Positions 7,454 to 16,090 of a stretch of 49,532 nt of DNA are shown here, piece after piece. Location of the stretch: the NCBI GenBank assembly GCA_040221375.1, contig JAVKEP010000093.1:1-49532 (forward strand). The letters run 5' to 3'. This DNA comes from SHAN690 sp040221375. GTDB taxonomy: Bacteria; Bacteroidota; Bacteroidia; Flavobacteriales_G; Salibacteraceae. The notes under the pieces are model-generated. The model saw only the letters and a list, made by a program, of their open reading frames with translations. It was not told the DNA's origin and did not search any database. Made by a program: the position numbers and the translations under genes. Position 1 is the first letter of the stretch; each line of letters opens with the position of its first letter.

Positions 7454-8659
7454 ATGAAATCATTCCTGCCCATCACATTTTTAACCGGTATACTGTTAGG
7501 GTGCGCCTCGGTAGAGGAACAGCGTCCCGTGCCGGAAGTAATAAGCAGTCCTGTCGATCTCAGCTCAACGGTGCGATTTACGGATCACCCTGCACTCAAC
7601 GATTCAGCGCCCCTGCCGTTTACCCTAGACATCATCGAGACGGGTCGGTACAGAGTGACCGTCTTTGGCACTGAGTGCGCGGGTTGTGAGGTTTGGATCG
7701 AAGACTACGTCGGCAATCCCGATGGCCGCACATACAACATCACTGGGTCGATAGATCTCTCCAATGGTCGCGCATCCAAAGACGGCTCTCCGATGGCTGC
7801 CGGTGAACACGCGCTCGCAGTTCACGCTAACGCGGACGTTAACATTGACAGCATCCACTTTGAGCGAATGGTCCGTCACGGAGCCACTCCGGAGCAATTG
7901 ACTCAATCCATGAAGGGCGAAGAATGGGAGTTGGTTTGGTCCGATGAATTCGACGGTGAAGGCCTACCCGATTCCACGAAATGGACCTATAACGTAGGCA
8001 ATTGGGGTTGGGGAAACAACGAACCTCAATACTACACCCATGCGCGGTTGGAGAATGCCCGACAAGAGAATGGAACCCTGATCATCGAAGCACGGAAAGA
8101 CGACATGGGACAACCCTGGACATCAGCACGGCTTACTACCCAGGGCAAAACTGCATTCACCTACGGTCGTATTGAGTTCAGGGCCAAAGTGCCCGAAGGC
8201 GAAGGGACGTGGGCTGCTGGATGGTTGCTTGGCGACGCATACCGTGACGAGCTTTCTTGGCCCTACTGCGGTGAAATTGATGTGCTGGAATGCGTGGGCT
8301 ACGAAATCGACGACGAGACGGGAACCGGACTGAACCACGCAACGTGCCACACACGGGCCTATTACTTCAAACAAGGAAATCAGATAGGTAGTGAAATCCA
8401 AGTGGACAGCATGAACAGCGTTTTTCATACCTACGCCATCGAATGGTATCCGGATGTGATCAAAGGCTATTTGGACGGAGAGCATTATTACACCTACGAC
8501 AAAACGGCGGATAGCCTTGAATGGCCGTTTCATGAGGCCCAAAACATCGTGCTGAACCTCGCGGTCGGCGGTGGTTGGGGAGGTATGAAAGGCATCGACC
8601 CTTCCTACGATCGCCATGCCTATGTGTTGGACTATGTAAGGGTATATCAAAAGAAATGA
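7454..8659 (+). CDS. GH16 beta-glucanase lipoprotein (laminarinase-like)
   Basis: This is a surface or periplasmic endo-beta-1,3(4)-glucanase, 401 residues from the ATG at 7454. That start gives a clean lipoprotein signal (MKSFLPITFLTGILLGC, Cys 17); an in-frame ATG at 7421 would add 11 residues in front of the signal and overlap the porter gene. Residues 30-145 form a beta-rich domain that could be a carbohydrate-binding module (VRFTDHPALN, GRYRVTVFGTEC). The GH16 catalytic domain follows: WSDEFDGEGLPDSTKW, GRIEFRAKVPEGEGTWAAGW, and the active site GEIDVLE with Glu274 (nucleophile), Asp276 and Glu279 (acid/base). It ends in LDYVRVYQK, typical of the fold. The stop overlaps the GH30 start (ATGA). 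Confidence 0.93.
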   Translation: MKSFLPITFLTGILLGCASVEEQRPVPEVISSPVDLSSTVRFTDHPALNDSAPLPFTLDIIETGRYRVTVFGTECAGCEVWIEDYVGNPDGRTYNITGSIDLSNGRASKDGSPMAAGEHALAVHANADVNIDSIHFERMVRHGATPEQLTQSMKGEEWELVWSDEFDGEGLPDSTKWTYNVGNWGWGNNEPQYYTHARLENARQENGTLIIEARKDDMGQPWTSARLTTQGKTAFTYGRIEFRAKVPEGEGTWAAGWLLGDAYRDELSWPYCGEIDVLECVGYEIDDETGTGLNHATCHTRAYYFKQGNQIGSEIQVDSMNSVFHTYAIEWYPDVIKGYLDGEHYYTYDKTADSLEWPFHEAQNIVLNLAVGGGWGGMKGIDPSYDRHAYVLDYVRVYQKK

Positions 8660-10152
8660 GAACGGCATTCATGTTTCTGGCCTTGGCTTGTTTGACCCAG
8701 TGTACGTCAGCTGTGAAAGCCCCACTCCAACTCAGCATCTACCAAACATCGAAGTCGGGTGACAAGCTGAAAACTGTTCCCGTCTGCAAGGAGAACGGAG
8801 CCGTGTACGATACGCTCCGACTGTTTCCCGACCAGACTTTTCAAACCATGACGGGTTTTGGCGGTGCGTTCACAGAATCGTCGGCGTACGTCTTAAATCA
8901 ACTCAGCTCTGAAAAGAGAAATGCAGTTTTGACCGCTTATTTTTCTGACGAAGGCTCGGCGTACTCGCTGACCCGCACACATATGGCCAGTTGCGATTTT
9001 TCACTCGACCATTACACGTACGCTCCTTCAGCTGGAGATACATTGCTTGAGTCCTTTGGTATAGATGAGGATCGGGAAGACCTCATTCCGATGATCAAGG
9101 ACGCATTGGCGATCTCAAGCGAAGGCTTCAAAATCATCGCCTCTCCTTGGACAGCGCCGCCATGGATGAAGACCAATAATGCTTGGTATGCTGGCTCATT
9201 GCGGCCTGAGTATTACTCTACATGGGCCAATTATTTTGTCAAGTATGCCAAGGCATACGAAGCAGAAGGAATTCCGATTTGGGGGTTTACAGTTGAGAAT
9301 GAGCCCTTGGGCAACGATTCGAATTGGGAAAGCATGCATTATACTCCCGCACAAATGGCGGATTTCGTGAAGCATCATCTCGGACCGGCATTGAAGAGAA
9401 ACGACTTGCAACAACGCGTCCTTTTATACGATCAAAATCGTGGTCTTGAGTTGGATGAATGGTCTGACCATCTTTTGAAAGACCCGCAACTATTGCCCTA
9501 CGTGCACGGCACGGCGGTTCACTGGTATACAAGCACCGTGGATTGGTACCCAAACTCACTTCAACATGTGCATGATCTGGCACCGACCTTACATTTGATT
9601 CAATCTGAAGGATGCGTAGATGCCGAAGTTCCGCATTGGAAAGACGACGATTGGTACTGGTCAAAAGAAGCCACCGATTGGGGCTGGGATTGGGCCAAAC
9701 CCGAGGACAAGCCGCACCACCCTAAGTACGTGCCCGTGTACCGATATGCGAGGGACATGATTGGATGCATGAATTCATGGGTGGATGGTTGGATAGATTG
9801 GAACATGGTATTGGACAGGCAAGGAGGGCCAAACCTGGCAAATAATTGGTGCGTTGCGCCAGTCATCGTTGACACCGAAATGAATGAAGTGTATTTTACG
9901 CCGTTGTACGAAGTCATGACACACTTTAGCAAGTACATCCGACCAGGAGCCAAGCGGATCGGTTTTGAAATTTCGGATGAAGATTTGATGGCAACAGCTG
10001 CTCAAAACCCCGATGGGAGTGTCTGCGTTGTTGTACTGAACATGACCGATGAACCAAAGCGATTTTCGTTGGAGTTGAACGGCCAGAGCGAATGCATTGA
10101 GATCAAAGGAGAGGCTTTGCAAACGATGGTTATAGAAGCCAATAAATTGTAG
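8656..10152 (+). CDS. GH30 glycoside hydrolase lipoprotein (beta-glucosidase / beta-1,6-glucanase-like)
   Basis: The 498-residue protein starts at the ATG overlapping the GH16 stop. Its short N-terminus (MRTAFMFLALACLTQC) reads as a lipoprotein signal with Cys 16. The (beta/alpha)8 domain has GFGGAFTESSAYVLNQL near its start, SPWTAPPWMKTN in the middle, the acid/base Glu216 in FTVENEP, and the nucleophile Glu318 in HLIQSEGC, followed by a C-terminal beta domain. This is the GH30 subfamily 1 pattern (glucosylceramidase-like). In laminarin loci such enzymes remove beta-1,6-linked glucose branches. That activity is inferred from the partner genes, and general beta-glucosidase activity is the main alternative. 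Confidence 0.92.
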   Translation: MRTAFMFLALACLTQCTSAVKAPLQLSIYQTSKSGDKLKTVPVCKENGAVYDTLRLFPDQTFQTMTGFGGAFTESSAYVLNQLSSEKRNAVLTAYFSDEGSAYSLTRTHMASCDFSLDHYTYAPSAGDTLLESFGIDEDREDLIPMIKDALAISSEGFKIIASPWTAPPWMKTNNAWYAGSLRPEYYSTWANYFVKYAKAYEAEGIPIWGFTVENEPLGNDSNWESMHYTPAQMADFVKHHLGPALKRNDLQQRVLLYDQNRGLELDEWSDHLLKDPQLLPYVHGTAVHWYTSTVDWYPNSLQHVHDLAPTLHLIQSEGCVDAEVPHWKDDDWYWSKEATDWGWDWAKPEDKPHHPKYVPVYRYARDMIGCMNSWVDGWIDWNMVLDRQGGPNLANNWCVAPVIVDTEMNEVYFTPLYEVMTHFSKYIRPGAKRIGFEISDEDLMATAAQNPDGSVCVVVLNMTDEPKRFSLELNGQSECIEIKGEALQTMVIEANKL

Positions 10153-10159
10153 AGAATTG

Positions 10160-13100
10160 ATGGGAAAGAACGAAGTACGCCTTGGGCTTACTCCATTGCA
10201 CATAGAAGACAAGGAGATAAAAGGAGGATACACCACGCTAGATGGCGAAGACTATTTTGTCATCGACCATTTTGATCGGATGCCACCGTTCTTTATGACC
10301 ATCGTTAGTTCGGTAGATCATTGGCTCTTTATTTCCAGCAACGGATCCCTTTCTGCAGGTCGCAGAAACCCTGATAATGCGCTTTTTCCTTACTACACGG
10401 ATGATAAGATTACGGATGCTGCTGGACTAACTGGCGCAAAAGCAATCTTTCGTGTTTGGGAAGGAGAACATGCGTTTTTATGGGAGCCATTTGCAGCACA
10501 CTACCGGGGCGTATATCCGACCACGAGTAGACTCTACAAGAACAGGGAAGGGAATAAGATCATCTTTGAAAAGCGGAACGAACAACTCGGTCTAACCTAC
10601 CGATACGGGTGGATGTTCTCCGCTCGCTACGGCATCGTTCGTCGTGCACAGCTGATCAGTCACAAAGAAGAGCCTGTGAAGGTTGAATTGCTCGATGGCA
10701 TCATGAACATTTTGCCTTATGGAATCGACAGCAACCTCCAAAATTTCAGAAGCACCTTGGTCGATGCGTACAAGCGCAACGAATTGGACCAGGAAACAGG
10801 TATGGCCATTTATTCCCTCAGTTCCATGGTGGTTGACAAGGCAGAACCAAGCGAGGCGTTAAAGGCCACTACTGTTTGGAGCGCAGGATTGGAGCAAGAT
10901 TCGATCTTGCTCAGCACCAATCAATTGGATCACTTCAGACGTGGCGGAGAAATAACTCAAGAACACGACATTAAAGCGACCAAAGGAGCATTTTTCATCC
11001 ATAAATTACTTACTGTTCTGCCCGGTGAAACCAAAGAATGGGTGACCGTGTCAGAGGTCAATCAATCGGTCACAGAAATCGAAGCACTTCGCAGGGACCT
11101 CAAAGACAAACAGGCAATTCTAGCCGCCGTAAACGAAGACGTTGCCAAAGACAAATCGGCTCTGCGCAAAAAGATTGGACTTACGGACGGCATCCAATTG
11201 TCAAACGATCGCTTGAGCACTGGACGGCATTTTTCGAATGTGCTTTTCAACATCATGCGGGGGGGGACCTTCGATGACCAATACGACATCGAGACAAAGG
11301 ATTTCGTGGCACATGTGAAGCGGATGAATCAAGAAGGATATCGCAAACATCGCACAACCTTAAGCGAGCTGCCCGCTAGGATTTCTTATCATCAACTGAG
11401 GTATTTCCTCACAGCGACCCAAAAGAAGGACCTCTTACGGTATTATTTCGAGTACTTGCCCTTGTCGTTCAGCCGCAGACACGGGGACCCGAGCCGGCCA
11501 TGGAATTACTTCTCCATCGAGACCCGAGATGAAAAAGGAGAGAAGTCAAGGAATTATGAAGGCAATTGGCGCGACATATTTCAAAACTGGGAGGCCTTGG
11601 CATTCAGTTACCCCGAGTTTGCGCTCGGAATGATCTCGAAATTTGTGAATGCGTCGACGATAGACGGATACAATCCATACCGGATTACGCGAGACGGCAT
11701 CGATTGGGAGGTGATAGAACAGGACGATCCCTGGTCGTACATCGGTTATTGGGGCGATCACCAAGTCATTTACCTCACAAAGTTCCTCGAGTTTTCGGCC
11801 AATTACCATCCAAAACGACTGCGCTCGCTGCTCTCTCAGCGCTCGTTCACGTATGCCAATGTGCCGTATCGAATCAAAGGATACGATGCAATTACGAGCA
11901 ATCCGAAAGACACCATCGACTTTGACCACGACTTAAATCAGCTGATCGGCGAGCGCGTTCAGAGAATAGGTTCAGACGGCAAGCTGGTCTGGTCTCAGGA
12001 AGAGAAGCTGCTTCAAGTCAATCTGACGGAAAAGCTATTGGTAATGATTCTGACGAAGCTCTACAATTTCGTTCCTGAAGCCGGAATCTGGTTGAATACA
12101 CAACGACCGGAATGGAACGATGCCAATAACGCCTTGGTTGGCAATGGCGTCAGCATGGTTACGCTCTATTATTTGCGCCGCTTACTCAGCTTCGCTAAGA
12201 CATTGTTCAGTGACTTAGAGTCCGAACGCTTCGAGGTCAACAAGCCTGTCGTGGATCTTTTGGATGCCTTGAACCGTGGATTTCGCAACCATGAGGCCAG
12301 TTTATCTACAGGGTTTTCAGATGAGCGACGGCGGCATTTCATGGATGATTTTGGAATCGCCGGTGAACACTACCGCACCACTGCTTACGCCGGTTTTACT
12401 GGCGAGAAGCGCCAAGTTTCTGTGGATGATGTGCTGAGTTTCTTTGACTTAGCCAACGCGTATTTGGAGCACGCCATCGATCATAACAAACGTCCCGATG
12501 GATTGTATCATTCGTACAACCTTGTAACATTGTCAGAACGTTCGGCTTCGATTGAACACCTCTATGAAATGCTCGAGGGCCAAGTCGCCGTATTGAGTTC
12601 CAAGTACCTAAAGCCAAAAGATGCGTTGGACGTCTTGCACTCCCTCAAAAGCAGCGAGATGTTTCGTCCTGATCAATACAGCTACATGCTCTATCCGGAT
12701 CGTGAACTCGCGCCGTTTTTAGAGAAAAACGTCATCGACCCAGCGTTGCTGCAGGGGTCTGATTTGGTCGAAGCCTTGCTCGCCAAACAAGACCGCTCCA
12801 TTGTCGAAAAAGACATCAACGGCAAACTGCACTTCAATGGATCTTTTCATAATGAAAAAGACCTGTTGCGCGCTCTGGGCGAATTGGATGAAAAGGAATT
12901 TGGCCCTAACATCCGCAAGGATCGAAAGCAATTGTTGGACGCATTCGAAACCGTTTTTGATCACCGTTCCTTTACCGGCAGATCAGGCACTTTTTATGGC
13001 TACGAAGGATTGGGTAGCATCTATTGGCACATGGTTTCAAAATTGCTTTTGGCCGTTCAAGAAAACATCATTCTAGCGCATGACCAAGGCGCAGATGCTG

Positions 13101-13618
13101 GGGTAATCGGACAATTGGTGGAGCACTACTATGAAATCCGAGCAGGAATTGGAGTCAACAAATCGCCAAAATTATACGGCGCCTTCCCAACTGATGCCTA
13201 TTCCCATACACCGAAATATGCCGGAGCACAGCAACCGGGGATGACCGGACAAGTGAAGGAAGACATCATCAACCGATGGGCGGAGCTAGGCATCAGCGTC
13301 AAAGAGGGTCGCATATCCTTTGATCCACAAATTCTCAGGGCTTCAGAGTTTCTAAGCGAAGCAGCAAACCTTTCGTACTACGATCATACCGGAGCGGTCA
13401 AAAAAATGGAGGTTCCACAGGGCGGAATGGCATTTACCTATTGCCAAATTCCGGTGGTATATGTCCAGGGCCTTCAAAAAAGTGTGGAGGTTACGTTTTC
13501 AGATGGAACCACGCAGGTGAGCGAAGACGCGCGGCTCAGTCTCAACGATTCCAAAGACGTCTTTCAACGAACCGGCAAGGTGATATCGATTAAGGTCCAA
13601 GTCACGCATACCATTTGA
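10160..13618 (+). CDS. large cytosolic glycoside phosphorylase, GH149/GH161/GH94-like (probable beta-1,3-glucan phosphorylase)
   Basis: This 1152-residue protein has no signal peptide and starts at ATG 10160, seven bases after the GH30 stop; a TTG lies one codon upstream. It starts with a beta-rich region (about 1-320), then a helical region, then an (alpha/alpha)6-like catalytic half. GH94-type phosphorylase hallmarks are visible: YIGYWGDHQVIYL, the probable catalytic Asp654 in RPEWNDANNALVGNG, and GAQQPGMTGQVKEDI followed by GRISFDPQIL near the end. The length of about 1,150 residues fits the beta-1,3-glucan phosphorylase families GH149 and GH161 better than GH94. It would split imported beta-1,3-gluco-oligosaccharides with phosphate to glucose 1-phosphate. 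The operon partners support this, but the exact family needs a search. Confidence 0.75.
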   Translation: MGKNEVRLGLTPLHIEDKEIKGGYTTLDGEDYFVIDHFDRMPPFFMTIVSSVDHWLFISSNGSLSAGRRNPDNALFPYYTDDKITDAAGLTGAKAIFRVWEGEHAFLWEPFAAHYRGVYPTTSRLYKNREGNKIIFEKRNEQLGLTYRYGWMFSARYGIVRRAQLISHKEEPVKVELLDGIMNILPYGIDSNLQNFRSTLVDAYKRNELDQETGMAIYSLSSMVVDKAEPSEALKATTVWSAGLEQDSILLSTNQLDHFRRGGEITQEHDIKATKGAFFIHKLLTVLPGETKEWVTVSEVNQSVTEIEALRRDLKDKQAILAAVNEDVAKDKSALRKKIGLTDGIQLSNDRLSTGRHFSNVLFNIMRGGTFDDQYDIETKDFVAHVKRMNQEGYRKHRTTLSELPARISYHQLRYFLTATQKKDLLRYYFEYLPLSFSRRHGDPSRPWNYFSIETRDEKGEKSRNYEGNWRDIFQNWEALAFSYPEFALGMISKFVNASTIDGYNPYRITRDGIDWEVIEQDDPWSYIGYWGDHQVIYLTKFLEFSANYHPKRLRSLLSQRSFTYANVPYRIKGYDAITSNPKDTIDFDHDLNQLIGERVQRIGSDGKLVWSQEEKLLQVNLTEKLLVMILTKLYNFVPEAGIWLNTQRPEWNDANNALVGNGVSMVTLYYLRRLLSFAKTLFSDLESERFEVNKPVVDLLDALNRGFRNHEASLSTGFSDERRRHFMDDFGIAGEHYRTTAYAGFTGEKRQVSVDDVLSFFDLANAYLEHAIDHNKRPDGLYHSYNLVTLSERSASIEHLYEMLEGQVAVLSSKYLKPKDALDVLHSLKSSEMFRPDQYSYMLYPDRELAPFLEKNVIDPALLQGSDLVEALLAKQDRSIVEKDINGKLHFNGSFHNEKDLLRALGELDEKEFGPNIRKDRKQLLDAFETVFDHRSFTGRSGTFYGYEGLGSIYWHMVSKLLLAVQENIILAHDQGADAGVIGQLVEHYYEIRAGIGVNKSPKLYGAFPTDAYSHTPKYAGAQQPGMTGQVKEDIINRWAELGISVKEGRISFDPQILRASEFLSEAANLSYYDHTGAVKKMEVPQGGMAFTYCQIPVVYVQGLQKSVEVTFSDGTTQVSEDARLSLNDSKDVFQRTGKVISIKVQVTHTI

Positions 13619-13636
13619 TGGAGAACGGTCAAGTTC

Positions 13637-14434
13637 CTACTTGCGAGTAGCCCTCAAAGCGTACACCATTGGAATCCGATTTTTCAGGTGTTTTATACGA
13701 AATTTTCCAGGCTGAAACTCTTCCGTATGCTTGAAACAATTGTGCGGCGAATAGTCAAACTCCTTCAATGAGTCGAGTTGAAAACCTTCGCTCAATAACG
13801 CAGAAATGACTTCTGACAAGCCGTGATTCCAGGTGACGGATTGCAGCTTTTGGCCCGAGCCGTCCGCATAAGAATCACTTTCATCTTCTACGATGACGTC
13901 GCTTTTGAAATAGCGGTAGACGATCTCTTTCATTTCAGGATCAAACATCCAAACTACCGGATGGAATTCAGCGAAGGCAAAGTACCCACCCGGTTTGGTG
14001 AAGTGCTTTACCACCGCAGCCCACTTGTGAATGTCAGGCAACCAGCCGATGGTACCAAAGCTGGCGTAAACGATGTCAAAGGTCTCGTCCAAATGATCGG
14101 GAAGTGAGTAAACGTCGCACTCGATGAAACGCGTGTTGCTCCCTGCTTTCGTTGCTAAATCTCTGGCGGCAGTAATCGCTTCATTCGACAGGTCTATTCC
14201 CGTGGCTTTTGCTCCTAATCTGTTGAGCGAAATCGTGTCTTGCCCGAAGTGACACTGCAAGTGGAGAATGGACTTCCCTTTCACATCCCCGAGTTGCTCT
14301 AACTCAATATCGGTTAGGCTGTTTCTCCCTTCGAGGAATGAAGGCACGTCGTAGAAATCTGAGCTAATGTGGCCTTGCGTCCATGCATTCCACAAGGCGC
14401 GATTATAATCCAGGTAGTCGTTTTCGTTGGGCAT
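13637..14434 (-). CDS. class I SAM-dependent methyltransferase
   Basis: The 265-residue soluble protein has a Rossmann-type methyltransferase core. Motif I is ILHLQCHFGQDTISLNRLG (about residues 55-74), followed by ATGIDLSNEAI with the acidic ribose-binding residue, then FDIVYASFG and an LPDIHKW region. The substrate is not evident. Members of this class are often annotated UbiE- or Tam-like, but no specific signature was found. It converges with the glucan phosphorylase gene, with 18 bases between the stops. It lies 87 bases downstream of the GNAT gene on the same strand and may share its transcript. Confidence 0.85.
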   Translation of the reverse strand: MPNENDYLDYNRALWNAWTQGHISSDFYDVPSFLEGRNSLTDIELEQLGDVKGKSILHLQCHFGQDTISLNRLGAKATGIDLSNEAITAARDLATKAGSNTRFIECDVYSLPDHLDETFDIVYASFGTIGWLPDIHKWAAVVKHFTKPGGYFAFAEFHPVVWMFDPEMKEIVYRYFKSDVIVEDESDSYADGSGQKLQSVTWNHGLSEVISALLSEGFQLDSLKEFDYSPHNCFKHTEEFQPGKFRIKHLKNRIPMVYALRATRK

Positions 14435-14521
14435 GGCTTGTCAATAATAAGTAAATTGAGTAAATCCATACAAAGCCTTAGTGCACGGTAGATTGGTAAG
14501 GACACCCAAGCTATTCTACCA

Positions 14522-14989
14522 CTACGTTGACCGGTTTTCCCATCGCACTTGCACGGCCTTGAGCCGACCATCGTCGAATCGATTTTGGGTCATTTGAAAT
14601 CCTAGGTTTGAATAAAAAGGAAGTGGAGAAACGTAGACCGAACCATCTGACAAGAGATAGTTATTGTGTTCTACCACCCATCCTGACAAGGTATTTTCTA
14701 ATGCCATGGCCTTCGATATCAACGATGTTCCAAAACCTCTTTTTTGGGCCGATGGATGGATTATCATGACAAACCAACGTTCTCCATTGCGGTCAAAGGT
14801 GCAGAGCCATCCTTTGAGAGATCCTTCATCTCGGAGTAGGAAGTGACTGGGATTTAGAAGGCTCGTCAGGTAGGCCTCCAGCCCATCGATCGTGGCATGC
14901 GCTAAGAAATCGGGATATACCGCATTCCAAATTGAGTAAATGGACAAGGAATCGGTTTCTTGCAGTCTTGTTGCTTGATCTATGCGCAC
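14522..14989 (-). CDS. GNAT family N-acetyltransferase
   Basis: This 155-residue protein has the acetyl-CoA-binding motif A of GNAT enzymes in IHPSAQKRGFGTSLISKAM (pattern Q/R-x-x-G-x-G/A), preceded by the beta strand ERWFVMI. The C-terminal part has SPLPFYSNLGFQ, the usual FYxxxGF end of the fold. The target (amine, amino acid or protein) cannot be assigned. It starts nine bases after the stop of the alpha/beta hydrolase gene, so the two are probably co-transcribed. Confidence 0.85.
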   Translation of the reverse strand: MRIDQATRLQETDSLSIYSIWNAVYPDFLAHATIDGLEAYLTSLLNPSHFLLRDEGSLKGWLCTFDRNGERWFVMIIHPSAQKRGFGTSLISKAMALENTLSGWVVEHNNYLLSDGSVYVSPLPFYSNLGFQMTQNRFDDGRLKAVQVRWENRST

Positions 14990-14998
14990 ACATCAAAA

Positions 14999-15838
14999 CT
15001 AAGCACTCGGTTCTGAAAGCCGCAATGAATCGATGAATCGGATGCACTCTCCGTTGAAAACCGCGGCCCTTTCTACGTTTACAACATGACCACAATTCGG
15101 AATAATGTGGAGCAATGCCATGCGATGGTCCTTCACCAATTTACGAATACTGGGAAGAAACATGTGATCTTCACTCCCCATGATGTACAGCGTCGGAATT
15201 CCGGTGTCCTTCAACCGAAAGATTTTGAGCAGCGGATTGATGTCTGCGGCCAATGTGAACCAACGCTTGAATTCTTTTTGATAAAGTTTTCGCGCCTCTC
15301 TCACAAAGAGATTTCGTGATTCTCGATGCTTTCGTCTCGGCATAATGATCCATGCGAAAAGCTTGTATAGCAAGAGGTAGGGAACCACCGATTTCATCCA
15401 AACGCCCACACGCATGAGCACTTGTCCTCTGAGGTTGAGCTTCATCACAGCACCCCCCATGATCAGGCTGCTGACTCGATTTGGATACCGCTCTCCAAGG
15501 TCGCGAATGATTACCGTCCCTAATGATATTCCGACGAGGTGGGTTTGCCGAATTTCAAGGTGATCCAAAACGTCCATCACTTCGTCTCCAATTACCTCGA
15601 AAGAATAACGTTGCAAGCGCTCGTATACCGCACTCTTCGACCTGCCATGGCCGCGCAAATCGATTAGGAGTACATTGTATTGATCTTTGAAATCGCGCAC
15701 TTGTTTGTACCAAATGGCGCTGCTTCCGCCAGCTCCGTGGACGAAGGTTACCCACTCCGTCGAGTGGGGGTGTGCGTATGTGATGAAGTGCAGCACTTGG
15801 GTAGAAACCAACCAATTGAACATTGGTTCATTGCACAA
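14999..15838 (-). CDS. alpha/beta hydrolase (279 aa)
   Basis: This is a cytosolic alpha/beta-hydrolase-fold protein. Its signatures are the oxyanion turn FVHGAGGSSAIW, the strand LLIDLRGHGRS, the nucleophile elbow VGISLGTV (Ser), the acid Asp in YIMGSEDHMF, and the His in NCGHVVNVERA. The region between residues about 140 and 210 is a cap rich in Arg and Lys. The start could be ATG 15838 or the internal ATG at 15823 (MFNWLVST); the first residues are not conserved enough to decide. It is first in a probable operon with the GNAT and methyltransferase genes. Substrate unknown. Confidence 0.85.
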   Translation of the reverse strand: MCNEPMFNWLVSTQVLHFITYAHPHSTEWVTFVHGAGGSSAIWYKQVRDFKDQYNVLLIDLRGHGRSKSAVYERLQRYSFEVIGDEVMDVLDHLEIRQTHLVGISLGTVIIRDLGERYPNRVSSLIMGGAVMKLNLRGQVLMRVGVWMKSVVPYLLLYKLFAWIIMPRRKHRESRNLFVREARKLYQKEFKRWFTLAADINPLLKIFRLKDTGIPTLYIMGSEDHMFLPSIRKLVKDHRMALLHIIPNCGHVVNVERAAVFNGECIRFIDSLRLSEPSA

Positions 15839-16057
15839 GGTGAGGTTTTTGCTTCAGTCCAGCACAATTGCGGGTTGCAAATAAGAATAGATACATGGGG
15901 GAGATAGTTCATGCATTGATGAAAGCTTCCGTGAACCGATTCACCGTACGCAGCTAAGAATCCATATTGGCCATGCCTGTTTCTAGATTCATATCCCTGA
16001 ATAGGGATAATGCGCGTTTCTCAAGGAGGCTACACTTATTTCCTCCCTCAATCTTTC

Positions 16058-16065
16058 TACTTTTG
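16058..16065 (+). promoter_or_regulatory. -7 promoter element of pheT
   Basis: TACTTTTG matches the Bacteroidota -7 consensus TAnnTTTG exactly and lies 25 bases before the pheT ATG. No good TTTG occurs 19-21 bases further upstream, so the -33 element is weak. Confidence 0.4.
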
Positions 16066-16090
16066 AGCCTTCAATCTTGACCAACCCCGC

